A stretch of 35,447 bases of DNA from Clostridiales bacterium (lineage in GTDB: Bacteria > Bacillota > Clostridia > Christensenellales > Pumilibacteraceae): assembly GCA_029070965.1 (NCBI GenBank), contig JAIEBI010000029.1, positions 1-35,447 on the forward strand. The letters are read 5' to 3'. The translations under genes were made by a program, and so were the position numbers. Positions 8,144 through 17,201 of this stretch are shown here, in pieces. Each line of letters opens with the position of its first letter. Positions within the stretch are counted from its first letter, which is position 1. The notes beneath the pieces were generated by a model. That model did not search any database. It had not been told where the DNA came from and saw only the letters and a program-made list of their open reading frames with translations.

Positions 8144-10912
8144 ATGTTAGAGCTTAGAAAGATTACTAAGGATTATAACGTTGCCGGCGAAAAGGTTCAC
8201 GCGCTCAAAGGCGTGTCACTTGCGTTTCGTAAAAGTGAGTTCGTATCCATACTCGGCCCTTCGGGTTGCGGCAAGACCACGCTGCTCAATATTGTAGGCG
8301 GCTTGGACCACTATACGTCGGGCGACCTGCTCATAGACGGAGTAAGTACCGAAAAGTACGGCGACAGGGATTGGGACACATACCGCAATCACCGCATAGG
8401 GTTTGTATTCCAGTCGTACAACCTTATACCGCATCAGTCTATTCAGGCCAACGTCGAGCTTGCGCTCAGCATTTCGGGCGTGGAAAAAGCCGAGCGCGTT
8501 CGCCGCGCCCGTGAAGCGCTCGACAAGGTGGGACTTGTCGGGCTGTACAACAAAAAGCCCAATCAGCTTTCCGGCGGGCAAATGCAACGCGTCGCTATTG
8601 CGCGCGCGCTCGTAAACGAGCCCGAAATCCTGCTTGCCGACGAGCCGACCGGCGCGCTCGACAGCGAAACGTCCGTGCAAATTATGGACCTTATCAAGGA
8701 GATAGCCACGCACTGCTTGGTTATCATGGTCACGCACAATCCCGACCTTGCCGAAAAGTATTCCACGCGTATTATTCGCTTGCTCGACGGCGAGGTGTTG
8801 TCTGACAGTAATCCGTTTGTGCCGTCCGAGCAAGGCGAGCAAGAGGTTGCGGAAGACAAAGCCGAACAAAACGCTTCGGAAGATACTACCGATGCTATAA
8901 AAGCCGCTACGGGCGAACAAGAAAAGCAGCAAGATGGCGACAGAAAAAAAGCGAAAAAGTCGCGTAACAAAAAATCCAAGCTGTCGCTGTGGAGCGCATT
9001 CAAGCTTTCGGCGAGGAATTTGTTGTCCAAGCTCAAACGCACCATACTGGTGTGCTTTGCGGGTTCCATAGGCATAATCGGCGTGGCAACCGTGCTTGCC
9101 GTGTCCAGCGGCGTTCAGGATTACATACAGGATATGCAAAACGACATGCTGTCCGGCAATCCCATTACCGTAAGCACGTCGGCGTTCGATTTCGGTTCTA
9201 TCATGAAAAGCATGAACAACATGGATAAGGCGGAAGTGACTAAGCAAACTATTAAAAAGGGCTACGTCAACGTCAATCAGATGATAGAATTTTTGGCGGC
9301 GCGCGGCAAGGACATGAGCAATGCCATTATATCCAACAACATCACCAAGGAATACGTAGAGTACGTTAAGGCTATGCCGAAAAAGTACTATGCGGATATA
9401 ACCACCGATTTCGGCATTAACCTGTCCAACAACCTTTATACCGACTTTGATTTGGAGGGGTTGGGCAAAACGCGAATGTCGCTGACTGCGGCGCTCGATA
9501 TGTATACCGAGCTGCTCGGCAAAACCGATTTTGCGCAATATACGTCGTATATTTCCGTTGTTAAGGACAGCTTTAAGCAAGCGCCCGGCAACGTCGACTT
9601 TATAATGTCGCAGTACGAGTTTGTGTCCGATCCCGAAACAAGCAAGGTGGCTACCGAGGCGGACGAGATTATGATTGTTGTGGACGACGAAGTGTCGCTT
9701 ACCGATCTTTTGCTCGCGCAGTACGGATATTTTTCGCAAAAAGAATTTTTGAACCTTGCGTACAAAGCCGTTGACGACGAGGATTACGACGCGGCGCTGT
9801 GGAAGGATAGATTTTCGTACGAGGAGCTTATAGGTAAGGAATTTGTGTGGTATCCCAATGACACGGTGTTCAATCCCGTCGAGGACGCCGAGCTTGCCGC
9901 TAAAACTCCGTTTACGTACAATGCGGTTGCCGACGACAGTTGGACGACAGGCAAAAAACTGAAAATCACCGCTATACTCAAACCCAAAGACTCCGTATCG
10001 TACGGAAGCTTGAGCCGCGGGTTCTTTTACACAAGCGCGCTTACCGAGGAGATTTTGAATGAAAGTTCGTCCTCGCAAATAGTAAATTACTTTGCATCGC
10101 ATAACGACGCCGATATTACGGGTATGGTTTCGACCGACGGCGTGAGGGGAATTACTTACAACTACTCGTATCACCACAACGGCACAACGTACGACCGTCA
10201 GGCACTATTGGGCAACGCGTCGTCGCTCAGCTTTTTGTCAAGCATAATGGGATTGCCGACGTCGGCAATGCCGACTGCGTACACGCTTACCAAGCGTGAC
10301 GTAGGCGGGGTGGATACGCCGCAAAAAATATCGGTATATCCCAAAAACTTCGAGCTTAAAGACAGCGTTTGTTCGTATCTCGACAAGTGGAACGACAGTA
10401 AGCCGATTACCGTAGGCGACACCGTTTTGGAGGCGGACGACCGCGAGGACATAACCTATACCGACAACCTTTCCATTATTATCGAAATGATAAGCGATTT
10501 TATAGACATCATTACCGTCGCGTTGGTGGCGTTCACGTCACTGTCGCTCGTGGTTTCCACCGTAATGATAGCTATAATCACTTACGTGTCCGTAATGGAA
10601 CGCATAAAGGAAATCGGCGTTATCCGTTCGCTCGGCGGCAGAAAGCGCGACGTGTCCGCGCTGTTCAATGCCGAAACGTTTATAATCGGCGCTATTTCGG
10701 GTATACTCGGTATTGCCGTTACCTACATTATTCAAGGTATTCTCAACTTGATTGTCGGCAATGCGGTGGGCATATACGGCATAGCCGCTTTGCCTTTCCC
10801 GACGGCGTTGATTATGATAGCGCTGTCAATCGTGCTTACGTTGATTTCCGGTCTTATTCCCGCGCGGCTTGCCGCTAAGAAAGACCCTGTTGTTGCGTTG
10901 AGGACGGAATAA
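8144..10912 (+). CDS. ABC transporter, ATPase fused to FtsX/MacB-type permease
   Basis: This is a 922-residue single-chain half-transporter. The ATPase (about residues 1-225) has Walker A GPSGCGKTT (38-46), Q-loop FQSYN, signature LSGGQMQRVAIARAL (near 142), Walker B ILLADEPTGALD and H-loop VTHNPD, all of the LolD/MacB type. A charged Glu/Lys-rich linker of about 60 residues follows. The permease has one helix near 297-320, an extracellular region of about 460 residues, and three C-terminal helices (near 788-812, 846-868 and 885-908) with the FtsX-domain sequence MERIKEIGVIRSLGGRKRDV. MacB-type systems act on peptides, lipoproteins or cell-wall effectors rather than by classic transport. The start at 8144, not the longer frame from 8102, is chosen for its GAGG site and because MLELRKITKDY is the usual N-terminus. 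The substrate is unknown. Confidence 0.9.
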   Translation: MLELRKITKDYNVAGEKVHALKGVSLAFRKSEFVSILGPSGCGKTTLLNIVGGLDHYTSGDLLIDGVSTEKYGDRDWDTYRNHRIGFVFQSYNLIPHQSIQANVELALSISGVEKAERVRRAREALDKVGLVGLYNKKPNQLSGGQMQRVAIARALVNEPEILLADEPTGALDSETSVQIMDLIKEIATHCLVIMVTHNPDLAEKYSTRIIRLLDGEVLSDSNPFVPSEQGEQEVAEDKAEQNASEDTTDAIKAATGEQEKQQDGDRKKAKKSRNKKSKLSLWSAFKLSARNLLSKLKRTILVCFAGSIGIIGVATVLAVSSGVQDYIQDMQNDMLSGNPITVSTSAFDFGSIMKSMNNMDKAEVTKQTIKKGYVNVNQMIEFLAARGKDMSNAIISNNITKEYVEYVKAMPKKYYADITTDFGINLSNNLYTDFDLEGLGKTRMSLTAALDMYTELLGKTDFAQYTSYISVVKDSFKQAPGNVDFIMSQYEFVSDPETSKVATEADEIMIVVDDEVSLTDLLLAQYGYFSQKEFLNLAYKAVDDEDYDAALWKDRFSYEELIGKEFVWYPNDTVFNPVEDAELAAKTPFTYNAVADDSWTTGKKLKITAILKPKDSVSYGSLSRGFFYTSALTEEILNESSSSQIVNYFASHNDADITGMVSTDGVRGITYNYSYHHNGTTYDRQALLGNASSLSFLSSIMGLPTSAMPTAYTLTKRDVGGVDTPQKISVYPKNFELKDSVCSYLDKWNDSKPITVGDTVLEADDREDITYTDNLSIIIEMISDFIDIITVALVAFTSLSLVVSTVMIAIITYVSVMERIKEIGVIRSLGGRKRDVSALFNAETFIIGAISGILGIAVTYIIQGILNLIVGNAVGIYGIAALPFPTALIMIALSIVLTLISGLIPARLAAKKDPVVALRTE

Positions 10913-10916
10913 TTTC

Positions 10917-11049
10917 GAGCGCGTATAGCTCGCGTGATACGGCGTCAGCCGTCGCGGCGTCTTGGGTCATGTAGGTGGGTCTACACTCCCCGTCGCCGCC
11001 GCTCGGACTTCCTTGTCTGACGCGGCTCTCCGCACTCTCAAATACGCTC
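10917..11049. repeat. 133-bp GC-rich imperfect palindrome upstream of metG
   Basis: The ends GAGCG plus TAT (10917-10926, 2-nt bulge) pair with ATACGCTC (11042-11049). Inner pairs GCGGCG/CGCCGC (10954-10959 and 10994-10999) and GTAG/CTAC (10971-10974 and 10981-10984) share roughly the same centre. Local hairpins CGAGC/GCTCG and ACGGC/GCCGT also exist. It fills the gap between the ABC gene and metG. No T-box core, SAM riboswitch or T tract is visible, and no clear promoter. Confidence 0.6.
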
Positions 11050-11077
11050 TGTACATATTTTTATAGAGGATAAGATT

Positions 11078-13036
11078 ATGCCTAATAAAAAGAAAACGTT
11101 TTATATTACCACACCCATATATTACGCGAGCGGAAGCTTGCATATAGGGCATTGCTACACTACCGTTGCCAGCGACGCCATAGCGCGCTTTAAGCGCATG
11201 GACGGCTACGACGTTTATTACCTTACCGGCACGGACGAGCATGGGCAAAAGGTGCAAAAGGCGGCGGAGGAGCGCGGGCTTTCCCCGCAAGCCTTTGTGG
11301 ACGGGCTTGCCGACAAGATTAAAAAGCTGTGGGAGCTTATGGATATAAGCAACGACGGTTTTATCCGCACCACCGACAAGGCGCACGAAAAGGCTGTTGC
11401 CGATATGTTTACCCGCCTGTACGAAAAGGGCGATATATACAAGTCCGAGTATACCGGCAAGTATTGCGAGCCGTGCGAATCGTTTTGGACGGCGTCCCAG
11501 CTTGTTGACGGCAAGTGTCCCGACTGCGGCAGACCGGTTCGCGACGAAAAGCAGGAGTGCTACTTTTTTAGGCTCAGCAAGTACGCCGACCGCGTGCGTA
11601 AGCTCCTTACCGAAACGGACTTTTTGCAGCCGGATTCGCGCGTAAAGGAAATGGTAAACAACTTTATCGACAAGGGACTTACCGACTTTGCCGTTACGCG
11701 CACGTCCTTCGACTGGGGCGTTAAAGTGCCGTTCGATCCCAAGCACGTTATTTACGTGTGGATTGACGCGCTTCCCAACTACCTTACCGCGCTCGGCTAT
11801 TTGCAAGGGGACGACAGCCTTTACAAAAAATACTGGCCGTGCGATATTCACATGATGGCCAAGGAGATTGTGCGCTTCCACTCGATAGTGTGGCCGGCAA
11901 TCCTTATGGCGCTTGACGTGCCGCTGCCCAAACGTGTGTACGGTCACGGCTGGATTATGTTCGACGGCGACAAGATGAGCAAGAGCAAGGGCAACGTGGT
12001 CGATCCGTTCATTCTTTCCGAACGCTACGGCGTGGACGCGCTTAGATACTACTTGCTGTCATCTATGCCGTTCGGCGACGACAGCAACTACACCAACGAG
12101 CTGCTTGTAACGTCCATTAACAACAACCTCGTAAACGACCTCGGCAACCTTGTGCGCCGCACGTTCGCAATGAACCGTCAGTACTTCGAGGGCAAGCTTA
12201 CCCGCCCTGCGACAATCGACAAGCGCGACGAGGAGTATACAAACGCGATTAACGGTCTGCTCGGCGAGGTGCGACCGCTTATGGACAAGCCCGAGCTTCA
12301 TCTTGCGCTCAGCAAGATATTCGGCGTGATAGACATGTCCAATAAGTATATCGACGCCAACAAACCGTGGGAGCTTAACAAGAACGGCGAAAAGGACAGA
12401 CTTAACGCCGTTATGTACAACCTGACCGAGGCTATACGCGTGGCGAGTGGACTGTTGTTACCTTTCCTTACCAAGTACCCCAAACGCATATTCGACGGGC
12501 TGGGTCTGCCCGTTCCTACAAGCTTCGACAGTATGGCGTTCGGCGTTCAGGCGCAATATGCTACTACCGAAATAGAGCCCATACTTAACAGACTTGATAT
12601 CAAAAAGGAGCTTAAAGAATTGGAAGAATTGGCAGAGAAAATGAATAAAACGGAAAAGCCCGCCGACAACAAGCCTGCGGCTGCCGAAGACAAAAAAGCG
12701 GAAAACGCCGCGCCCGAACAAATAGCGATAGACGATTTCTTTAAAACGCAGCTGTTGGTAGGCAAAATCGAGCAATGCGAAAAGATAGAAAAAGCAAAAA
12801 AGCTGTTAAAGCTTACCGTGTTTGACGGCACACGCCGCCGCACGATTGTTTCCGGCATAGCGATGGCGTACACGCCCGAAAGCCTTGTGGGCAAAAAGGT
12901 CGCGCTTGTTGCCAACCTCAAACCCGCCAAGCTGTGTGGCGTTACCTCCGAGGGCATGCTGCTTTGCTCGGTGGGCGAGGACGGATTGCCGCGGCTTGTT
13001 CACCCCGACGGCGAAGCGGGAGATAAAATATGCTAA
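11078..13036 (+). CDS. metG: Methionyl-tRNA synthetase
   Basis: This 652-residue class I synthetase charges tRNA-Met. It shows HIGH (residues 22-25) in the Rossmann fold, a zinc knuckle with CEPC (about 130-133) and CPDC (about 147-150), and KMSKS (about 298-302). An anticodon-binding helical region follows. From about residue 549 (IAIDDFFKTQLLVGKI) it has the C-terminal EMAP/Trbp111-like tRNA-binding domain, so it is the long, dimer-forming form. The linker (about 515-545) is rich in Lys, Glu and Ala. GAGGA precedes the ATG. It overlaps tatD by 7 bp and opens a seven-gene plus-strand run. It is preceded by a large palindrome rather than by a T-box. Confidence 0.97.
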   Translation: MPNKKKTFYITTPIYYASGSLHIGHCYTTVASDAIARFKRMDGYDVYYLTGTDEHGQKVQKAAEERGLSPQAFVDGLADKIKKLWELMDISNDGFIRTTDKAHEKAVADMFTRLYEKGDIYKSEYTGKYCEPCESFWTASQLVDGKCPDCGRPVRDEKQECYFFRLSKYADRVRKLLTETDFLQPDSRVKEMVNNFIDKGLTDFAVTRTSFDWGVKVPFDPKHVIYVWIDALPNYLTALGYLQGDDSLYKKYWPCDIHMMAKEIVRFHSIVWPAILMALDVPLPKRVYGHGWIMFDGDKMSKSKGNVVDPFILSERYGVDALRYYLLSSMPFGDDSNYTNELLVTSINNNLVNDLGNLVRRTFAMNRQYFEGKLTRPATIDKRDEEYTNAINGLLGEVRPLMDKPELHLALSKIFGVIDMSNKYIDANKPWELNKNGEKDRLNAVMYNLTEAIRVASGLLLPFLTKYPKRIFDGLGLPVPTSFDSMAFGVQAQYATTEIEPILNRLDIKKELKELEELAEKMNKTEKPADNKPAAAEDKKAENAAPEQIAIDDFFKTQLLVGKIEQCEKIEKAKKLLKLTVFDGTRRRTIVSGIAMAYTPESLVGKKVALVANLKPAKLCGVTSEGMLLCSVGEDGLPRLVHPDGEAGDKIC

Positions 13037-13800
13037 TAGACTCGCACGCGCACATCTACGACGAACAGTACGGCGAGGGTGGAGCGGACAAGATTATTTC
13101 CGCAATGGAAGGCGACGGACTGGAATACATAGTCTGTGTGGGTTGCGATATGCCGTCGTCTCAAACCTGCGTGGATTTGGCAAAAAATAACCAACGCATA
13201 TACGCGACGGTAGGCGTTCATCCTTACGACGCCGACACCGTAACGGACGACAATATCCAAAAGCTGCGCGATATGGCATTGGGCTGCGACAAGGTTCTGG
13301 CGATAGGCGAAATCGGATTGGATTTTCACCGCGATGGTTCGGACAGGCAGTTGCAGCTTGTCGCAATGCAAAAGCAGTACGATTTGGCGCGGGAGTTGAA
13401 ACTGCCCATAGTGTTTCACCAACGCGATTCTTACGGTGAGTTTGTGGAGTTTTCTAAAACGCGCGACTATCCCGACGGCGCGATTATGCACTGCTTTTCG
13501 AGTTCCGCCGAGATTGCCGAATACTTTGTAAAAAAGAATTTTTACATTTCCTTTTCGGGTACGGTCACTTACAACAACGCCGTCAACCTTGTGCGCGCGG
13601 CGGAGGCAGTGCCACTCGACCGCTTGCTGGTGGAAACGGACAGTCCGTACCTTACGCCTATGCCAAAGCGCTACGGGCTTAACTATCCCAAAAACGTCGC
13701 GCTTGTGGCGAAAAGGCTTGCCGAAATAAAGGGCGTGCCGTACGAGCAAATGGTGCGAATAACCAACGAAAATACAAAACGAGTGTTTGGTATTAAATAA
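13030..13800 (+). CDS. tatD: TatD family metal-dependent DNase
   Basis: This 256-residue TIM-barrel hydrolase of the TatD/YcfH family has DSHAHIYD (metal histidines 6 and 8), ATVGVHPY, AIGEIGLDF (metal glutamate near 93), VFHQRD, IMHCFS and VETDSPYL (metal aspartate near 203). Family members are 3'-5' exonucleases implicated in DNA repair and RNA processing. The ATG lies inside the 3' end of metG, so translation is probably coupled; metG-tatD adjacency is frequent in Bacillota. The stop overlaps the next start by one base (TAATG). Confidence 0.95.
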   Translation: MLIDSHAHIYDEQYGEGGADKIISAMEGDGLEYIVCVGCDMPSSQTCVDLAKNNQRIYATVGVHPYDADTVTDDNIQKLRDMALGCDKVLAIGEIGLDFHRDGSDRQLQLVAMQKQYDLARELKLPIVFHQRDSYGEFVEFSKTRDYPDGAIMHCFSSSAEIAEYFVKKNFYISFSGTVTYNNAVNLVRAAEAVPLDRLLVETDSPYLTPMPKRYGLNYPKNVALVAKRLAEIKGVPYEQMVRITNENTKRVFGIK

Positions 13801-14414
13801 TGAACAACTACGCATATATGCTGGACGGAAAGGCATATATAAACTTGACAAACAAGTGCGGTAACGCCTGCACCTTTTGTATACGCAACACCGGCGACGG
13901 AGTTAAGGACACGCCGCTATGGCTGGACGACGAGCCTACCGACGATAAGGCTGTGCTCGCTTCGTTTGACAAGTTAGGTTACGAAAGCGGCGAGGTGGTG
14001 TTTTGTGGGTACGGCGAGCCTACCGAAAATTTGAATGTGCTTGTTGCGACGGCGCGCGAGCTTAAACGGCGCGGGTACGCGACAAGACTTAACACCAACG
14101 GACTTGGCAATCTTGTAAACGGCAGAAACATAGCGCCCGAGCTTGACTGTATGGACATAGTTTCTGTGTCGCTTAACAACTGCACTGCGGACAAGTACTT
14201 GGCGGTTACGCGTTCGGCGTACGGCAACAAAGCGTTTGACGGCGTGCTGGACTTTGCAAGGTATTGCAAAGATATAGGTCTTAACGTTATTTTTACGGTT
14301 GTTGACGTAATAGGCGAAAAAGATATTGCAAATTGTAAAAAACTGTGCGATAATATGGGAATACCGCTGCGTGTGCGGAAGTACGTTGCCGATAACTATA
14401 ACGGAGAGCAATAG
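13800..14414 (+). CDS. TatD-associated radical SAM protein
   Basis: This 204-residue protein carries the radical SAM cluster motif CX3CX2C at residues 20, 24 and 27 (NKCGNACTFCIR). A GYGEPTENLNVL block (SAM-binding GGE-like motif) and VSVSLNNCTADKYLAVTR follow. It is short for a radical SAM enzyme and fits the small family named for standing next to TatD. It starts one base inside the tatD stop, so the pair is translationally coupled. Its substrate is not known; the constant pairing suggests a nucleic-acid modification or repair role, which is inference. Confidence 0.9.
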   Translation: MNNYAYMLDGKAYINLTNKCGNACTFCIRNTGDGVKDTPLWLDDEPTDDKAVLASFDKLGYESGEVVFCGYGEPTENLNVLVATARELKRRGYATRLNTNGLGNLVNGRNIAPELDCMDIVSVSLNNCTADKYLAVTRSAYGNKAFDGVLDFARYCKDIGLNVIFTVVDVIGEKDIANCKKLCDNMGIPLRVRKYVADNYNGEQ

Positions 14415-14425
14415 AGGAGTCAATA

Positions 14426-15430
14426 GTGAACTGGGACTGGTTGGTTTATATCGGATATATAGCGATGGTTGCGGTTATCGTTACTTTGTCCATCAAGTTA
14501 GGCAAGTACGTCGATATCATGGACGCCAAAAGCAATATTTCGGGCGCGTTTATAGGCGGCGTCATGCTTGCCGCCGTAACCAGCTTGCCCGAGCTGTTTA
14601 CCTCGCTTTCGGCGGTGTGGATAGTAAAGCAAAACGACATGATAATCGGAAATATTTTGGGCTCCGATCTTATTAACCTCGCTTTCTTCGGCGTTATACT
14701 GCTTATATATTGGCGCGGCATGAAAAAAGCCAAGTTTAGCACCTTTTACTACACCGCGCTCGGCGTGGCGTGCGGAATGTACGCGCTGGTCGCAATAGGA
14801 CTGTACCTTGCCGAATATATGCAGTTTACTTGGTTTTCGGTAATTTCGCCCGCCGTGCTGGTGCTGTACGTTTTGTTTGTGCGCAGTATGCCCAAAACCT
14901 CGGAGAGCGACGACGAAAAGAAAGACGAGGGGCTTACCCTTAAACAAGCGGTTGTAAGGTTTGTTATTTGCGCGGTGGTGCTTATAGGTGCGTCCATCGC
15001 AATGACCTACCTTACCGATATGGTGGCGGAAAAGCTCCACCTCGGCAAGACGTTTGCGGGTGCGCTCTTCCTCGGCGTTGCGACAAGCTTGCCCGAGCTT
15101 ATATCCTCGGTCACCCTTTGTCACCGCGGCAACTTTAACGCCGCCGCGGGCAATATTATAGGCTCCAATATCTTCAACTTTGCCATACTGTTTGTGGCGG
15201 ACGTGTTTTCGTTTATCCCCAACAGCTCGGGCATATACATTTTGAACACCGATTCCAAGTGGTTGCTCATACTCGGCGCAATAGCCACGGTTACCACGCT
15301 TTGCATGATGCTTATAAAGAACAAGTGTACCAAAAAATACGCGCTGTTCGGCGTGCAGGCAATCAACGCCGTGCCGCCAATACTTTACGTTATCTATTTG
15401 CTTATAACCACAGGAATAATTATAGGGTAG
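14426..15430 (+). CDS. Calcium/cation antiporter (CaCA family)
   Basis: This 334-residue integral membrane protein has about ten helices and the two inverted alpha-repeats of CaCA exchangers. The first contains GGVMLAAVTSLPELFTSL then GNILGSDLINLAF (residues about 45-90). The second contains GALFLGVATSLPELISSV then GNIIGSNIFNFAI (about 212-255). The paired TSLPE and GN-(I/L)-(I/L)-GS motifs line the ion path in YrbG/CaxA-type Na+/Ca2+ or H+/Ca2+ exchangers. A central acidic loop (SESDDEKKDEG) divides the halves. The start is GTG, with AGAGGAG 8-10 bases upstream. The ion pair cannot be assigned from sequence. Confidence 0.92.
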   Translation: MNWDWLVYIGYIAMVAVIVTLSIKLGKYVDIMDAKSNISGAFIGGVMLAAVTSLPELFTSLSAVWIVKQNDMIIGNILGSDLINLAFFGVILLIYWRGMKKAKFSTFYYTALGVACGMYALVAIGLYLAEYMQFTWFSVISPAVLVLYVLFVRSMPKTSESDDEKKDEGLTLKQAVVRFVICAVVLIGASIAMTYLTDMVAEKLHLGKTFAGALFLGVATSLPELISSVTLCHRGNFNAAAGNIIGSNIFNFAILFVADVFSFIPNSSGIYILNTDSKWLLILGAIATVTTLCMMLIKNKCTKKYALFGVQAINAVPPILYVIYLLITTGIIIG

Positions 15431-15436
15431 GGAATT

Positions 15437-16021
15437 ATGAACGACATAACCAATGACGAACAAGTTACGCTCGTTGAGGAGCCCCAAGACGGACAAAATC
15501 CGCAAGACGCGGACAAGCCCGAAACGCCGCCGCAACCGCAGGACCAAAAAGAAGAAATCAAGTTTCAGCGCATAATGAACTACAAGGCGTATCGCAGGGG
15601 AATGTTGATGTTTAGGCTGGGCATTGCAACGGCGCTTGCCGTCGGTCTTGCGTTTACCTGCTTTATTTCTTTATTCTTCGGTATTGTGTTGCCCGTGGTG
15701 GTGTACATTTTTGCTACGATATCCATTTTGTTTTCCATAAACAACGAACAAACGTACAACGTGTACACTACGCGCGTCGTGCTTAAACGCCGCGGCGACG
15801 ACGGCAGGAAGTCGGTGCCATTCGACCGCATTGTGTCCGTTGAGTATAAAAGCGCCTTTTACGAAAAGCGCGGTTGCACGGGTACTGTAACCATAAAGGC
15901 AAAGGACGACAATGGCAAAATCAAAAAGTACAAGATGAAGCATATATTGGACTATAAGCCTATCGTGGCATACATTAACGAAAGCATAAACAGGAGAAAA
16001 ACGGATGGCGGTCAAGATTGA
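15437..16021 (+). CDS. Membrane protein with C-terminal PH-like domain
   Basis: This is a 194-residue protein. An acidic, Pro/Gln-rich N-terminal 40 residues is followed by a hydrophobic pair (about 58-98) forming a two-helix hairpin. The cytoplasmic domain of about 90 residues begins YNVYTTRVVLKRRGDDGRKSVPFDRIVSVEYK and has the strand pattern of bacterial PH (YdbT/bPH2-like) domains. Function is unknown; such proteins are often envelope stress or membrane-organising factors. It starts 7 bp after the antiporter stop and overlaps the DUF3737 gene by 17 bp. Confidence 0.8.
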   Translation: MNDITNDEQVTLVEEPQDGQNPQDADKPETPPQPQDQKEEIKFQRIMNYKAYRRGMLMFRLGIATALAVGLAFTCFISLFFGIVLPVVVYIFATISILFSINNEQTYNVYTTRVVLKRRGDDGRKSVPFDRIVSVEYKSAFYEKRGCTGTVTIKAKDDNGKIKKYKMKHILDYKPIVAYINESINRRKTDGGQD

Positions 16022-16871
16022 AAATAAGACGCTGGACGAGGAACGCGCACTTTACGGTTTGGAATACGTTCAGGCAGAAAACTGCAAGTTTCAAGGCCCC
16101 GCCGACGGCGAAAGTGCGCTCAAAGAATGCGGAGTGGTGGAAGCTAAAAACTGCTATTTCGACCTGCGCTATCCGCTTTGGCATGACCGTGTTGTTACGC
16201 TGGATAACTGCGAGCTTACCGAAAACTGCCGTGCCGCATTGTGGTACAGCCAAAACATAAATATAGTCAACACCAAGCTGCATGGCATAAAGGCGCTTAG
16301 AGAATGCAAAAACGCCGTTATGCGCGACTGCGATATAATATCGCCCGAGTTCGGTTGGTCGTCGAGCGGCATTAGGCTTACCGACAGCACCGCCACAAGT
16401 GAATACTTTATGATGCGCGCCAAAAATCTTGCTATTCGTCGGCTGAATTTTAAGGGTAAATATTCATTCCAGTACATAGACGACGCCATAATCATGGACA
16501 GCACGCTACACACCAAGGACGCATTTTGGCACAGCAAAAACGTTACGGTGGAAAACAGCGTTGTTATAGGCGAGTACCTCGGCTGGTACAGCAAAAACCT
16601 GACCTTTAAAAACTGCACAATTATCGGCACACAGCCGCTTTGCTATTGCAAAAACTTGAAGCTTGTCGACTGCGTAATGCAGGACACCGACCTGTCGTTT
16701 GAGCGGTCGGAGGTGTATGCGATACTGCGCGGCAAGATAGACAGCATAAAAAACCCGATAAAGGGCGTTATAAAAGCGCCGGAGGTAGGGGAAATAATAC
16801 GCGACGATCCTTACGCCAAGGGCAAGATATTTATAGACCCCAATCTTATGCGCGGGTATCGCAATGACTGA
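16005..16871 (+). CDS. DUF3737 family protein (right-handed beta-helix)
   Basis: This 288-residue protein is of a conserved family without known function. It begins with the typical KTLDEERALYGLEYVQAENCKFQGPADGESALKE and continues in repeated short strands of the form N-(A/V)-x-(M/V)-(R/K)-(N/D)-C/S, one per roughly 20 residues. Examples are NAVMRDCDII, NVTVENSVVIG, NLTFKNCTIIG and NLKLVDCVMQD. This is the spacing of pectate-lyase-like beta-helices. It has no signal peptide, so it is probably cytoplasmic. It overlaps its upstream neighbour by 17 bp and the MGMT gene by 8 bp. Confidence 0.9.
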   Translation: MAVKIENKTLDEERALYGLEYVQAENCKFQGPADGESALKECGVVEAKNCYFDLRYPLWHDRVVTLDNCELTENCRAALWYSQNINIVNTKLHGIKALRECKNAVMRDCDIISPEFGWSSSGIRLTDSTATSEYFMMRAKNLAIRRLNFKGKYSFQYIDDAIIMDSTLHTKDAFWHSKNVTVENSVVIGEYLGWYSKNLTFKNCTIIGTQPLCYCKNLKLVDCVMQDTDLSFERSEVYAILRGKIDSIKNPIKGVIKAPEVGEIIRDDPYAKGKIFIDPNLMRGYRND

Positions 16872-17181
16872 GCCGAATGTGACCGCATTTGCCGCCGACG
16901 TGTACCGCGCGGTGACGGAAATACCCAAGGGCAAGGTGGCTACTTACGCGCAAATAGCGCTTATGAGCGGACATCGCGGCGCGGCGCGCGCGGTGGGTAA
17001 CGCCTTGCACGTAAATCCATTTTTCGGCAGCGTGCCTTGCCACAGGGTGGTAAACGCAAGCGGCAATCTTGCGCCCGATTTCGCCTTTGGCGGCGTTGAC
17101 GCACAAAAGCGATTGTTGGAGGCCGAGGGCGTAAAAGTGATTGACGGCAGGGTGGACTTGGAAGAGTACCAATATAGATAA
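16864..17181 (+). CDS. MGMT-type DNA alkyltransferase, short form
   Basis: This 105-residue protein is only the C-terminal, active domain of O6-alkylguanine-DNA alkyltransferase. It keeps the acceptor-cysteine motif VPCHRVV (Cys 59), the helix-turn-helix region KGKVATYAQIALMSGHRGAARAVGNAL and the active-site loop downstream. Because Cys is present, direct alkyl transfer is possible, unlike in ATL proteins where it is replaced by Trp or Ala. It lacks the N-terminal domain of Ogt/Ada. It is the last gene of the metG-to-MGMT run and overlaps the DUF3737 gene by 8 bp. Confidence 0.9.
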   Translation: MTEPNVTAFAADVYRAVTEIPKGKVATYAQIALMSGHRGAARAVGNALHVNPFFGSVPCHRVVNASGNLAPDFAFGGVDAQKRLLEAEGVKVIDGRVDLEEYQYR

Positions 17182-17201
17182 AAACAATAATAAGAATAGG
17201 T

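Noticed and set aside
8216-10177. 653-residue open frame on the minus strand
   Set aside because: It lies entirely opposite the ABC transporter gene, whose motifs are clear. The minus frame has no recognisable domain and an unnatural His/Arg/Val-rich composition.
10913-11077. T-box or SAM riboswitch before metG
   Set aside because: The T-box antiterminator core (AGGGTGGNACCGCG) and a specifier-loop layout are absent, there is no terminator T tract, and the SAM-I core is not visible.
10967-11947. 326-residue open frame on the minus strand
   Set aside because: It is the shadow of the start of metG and its upstream palindrome; the plus strand carries HIGH and zinc motifs.
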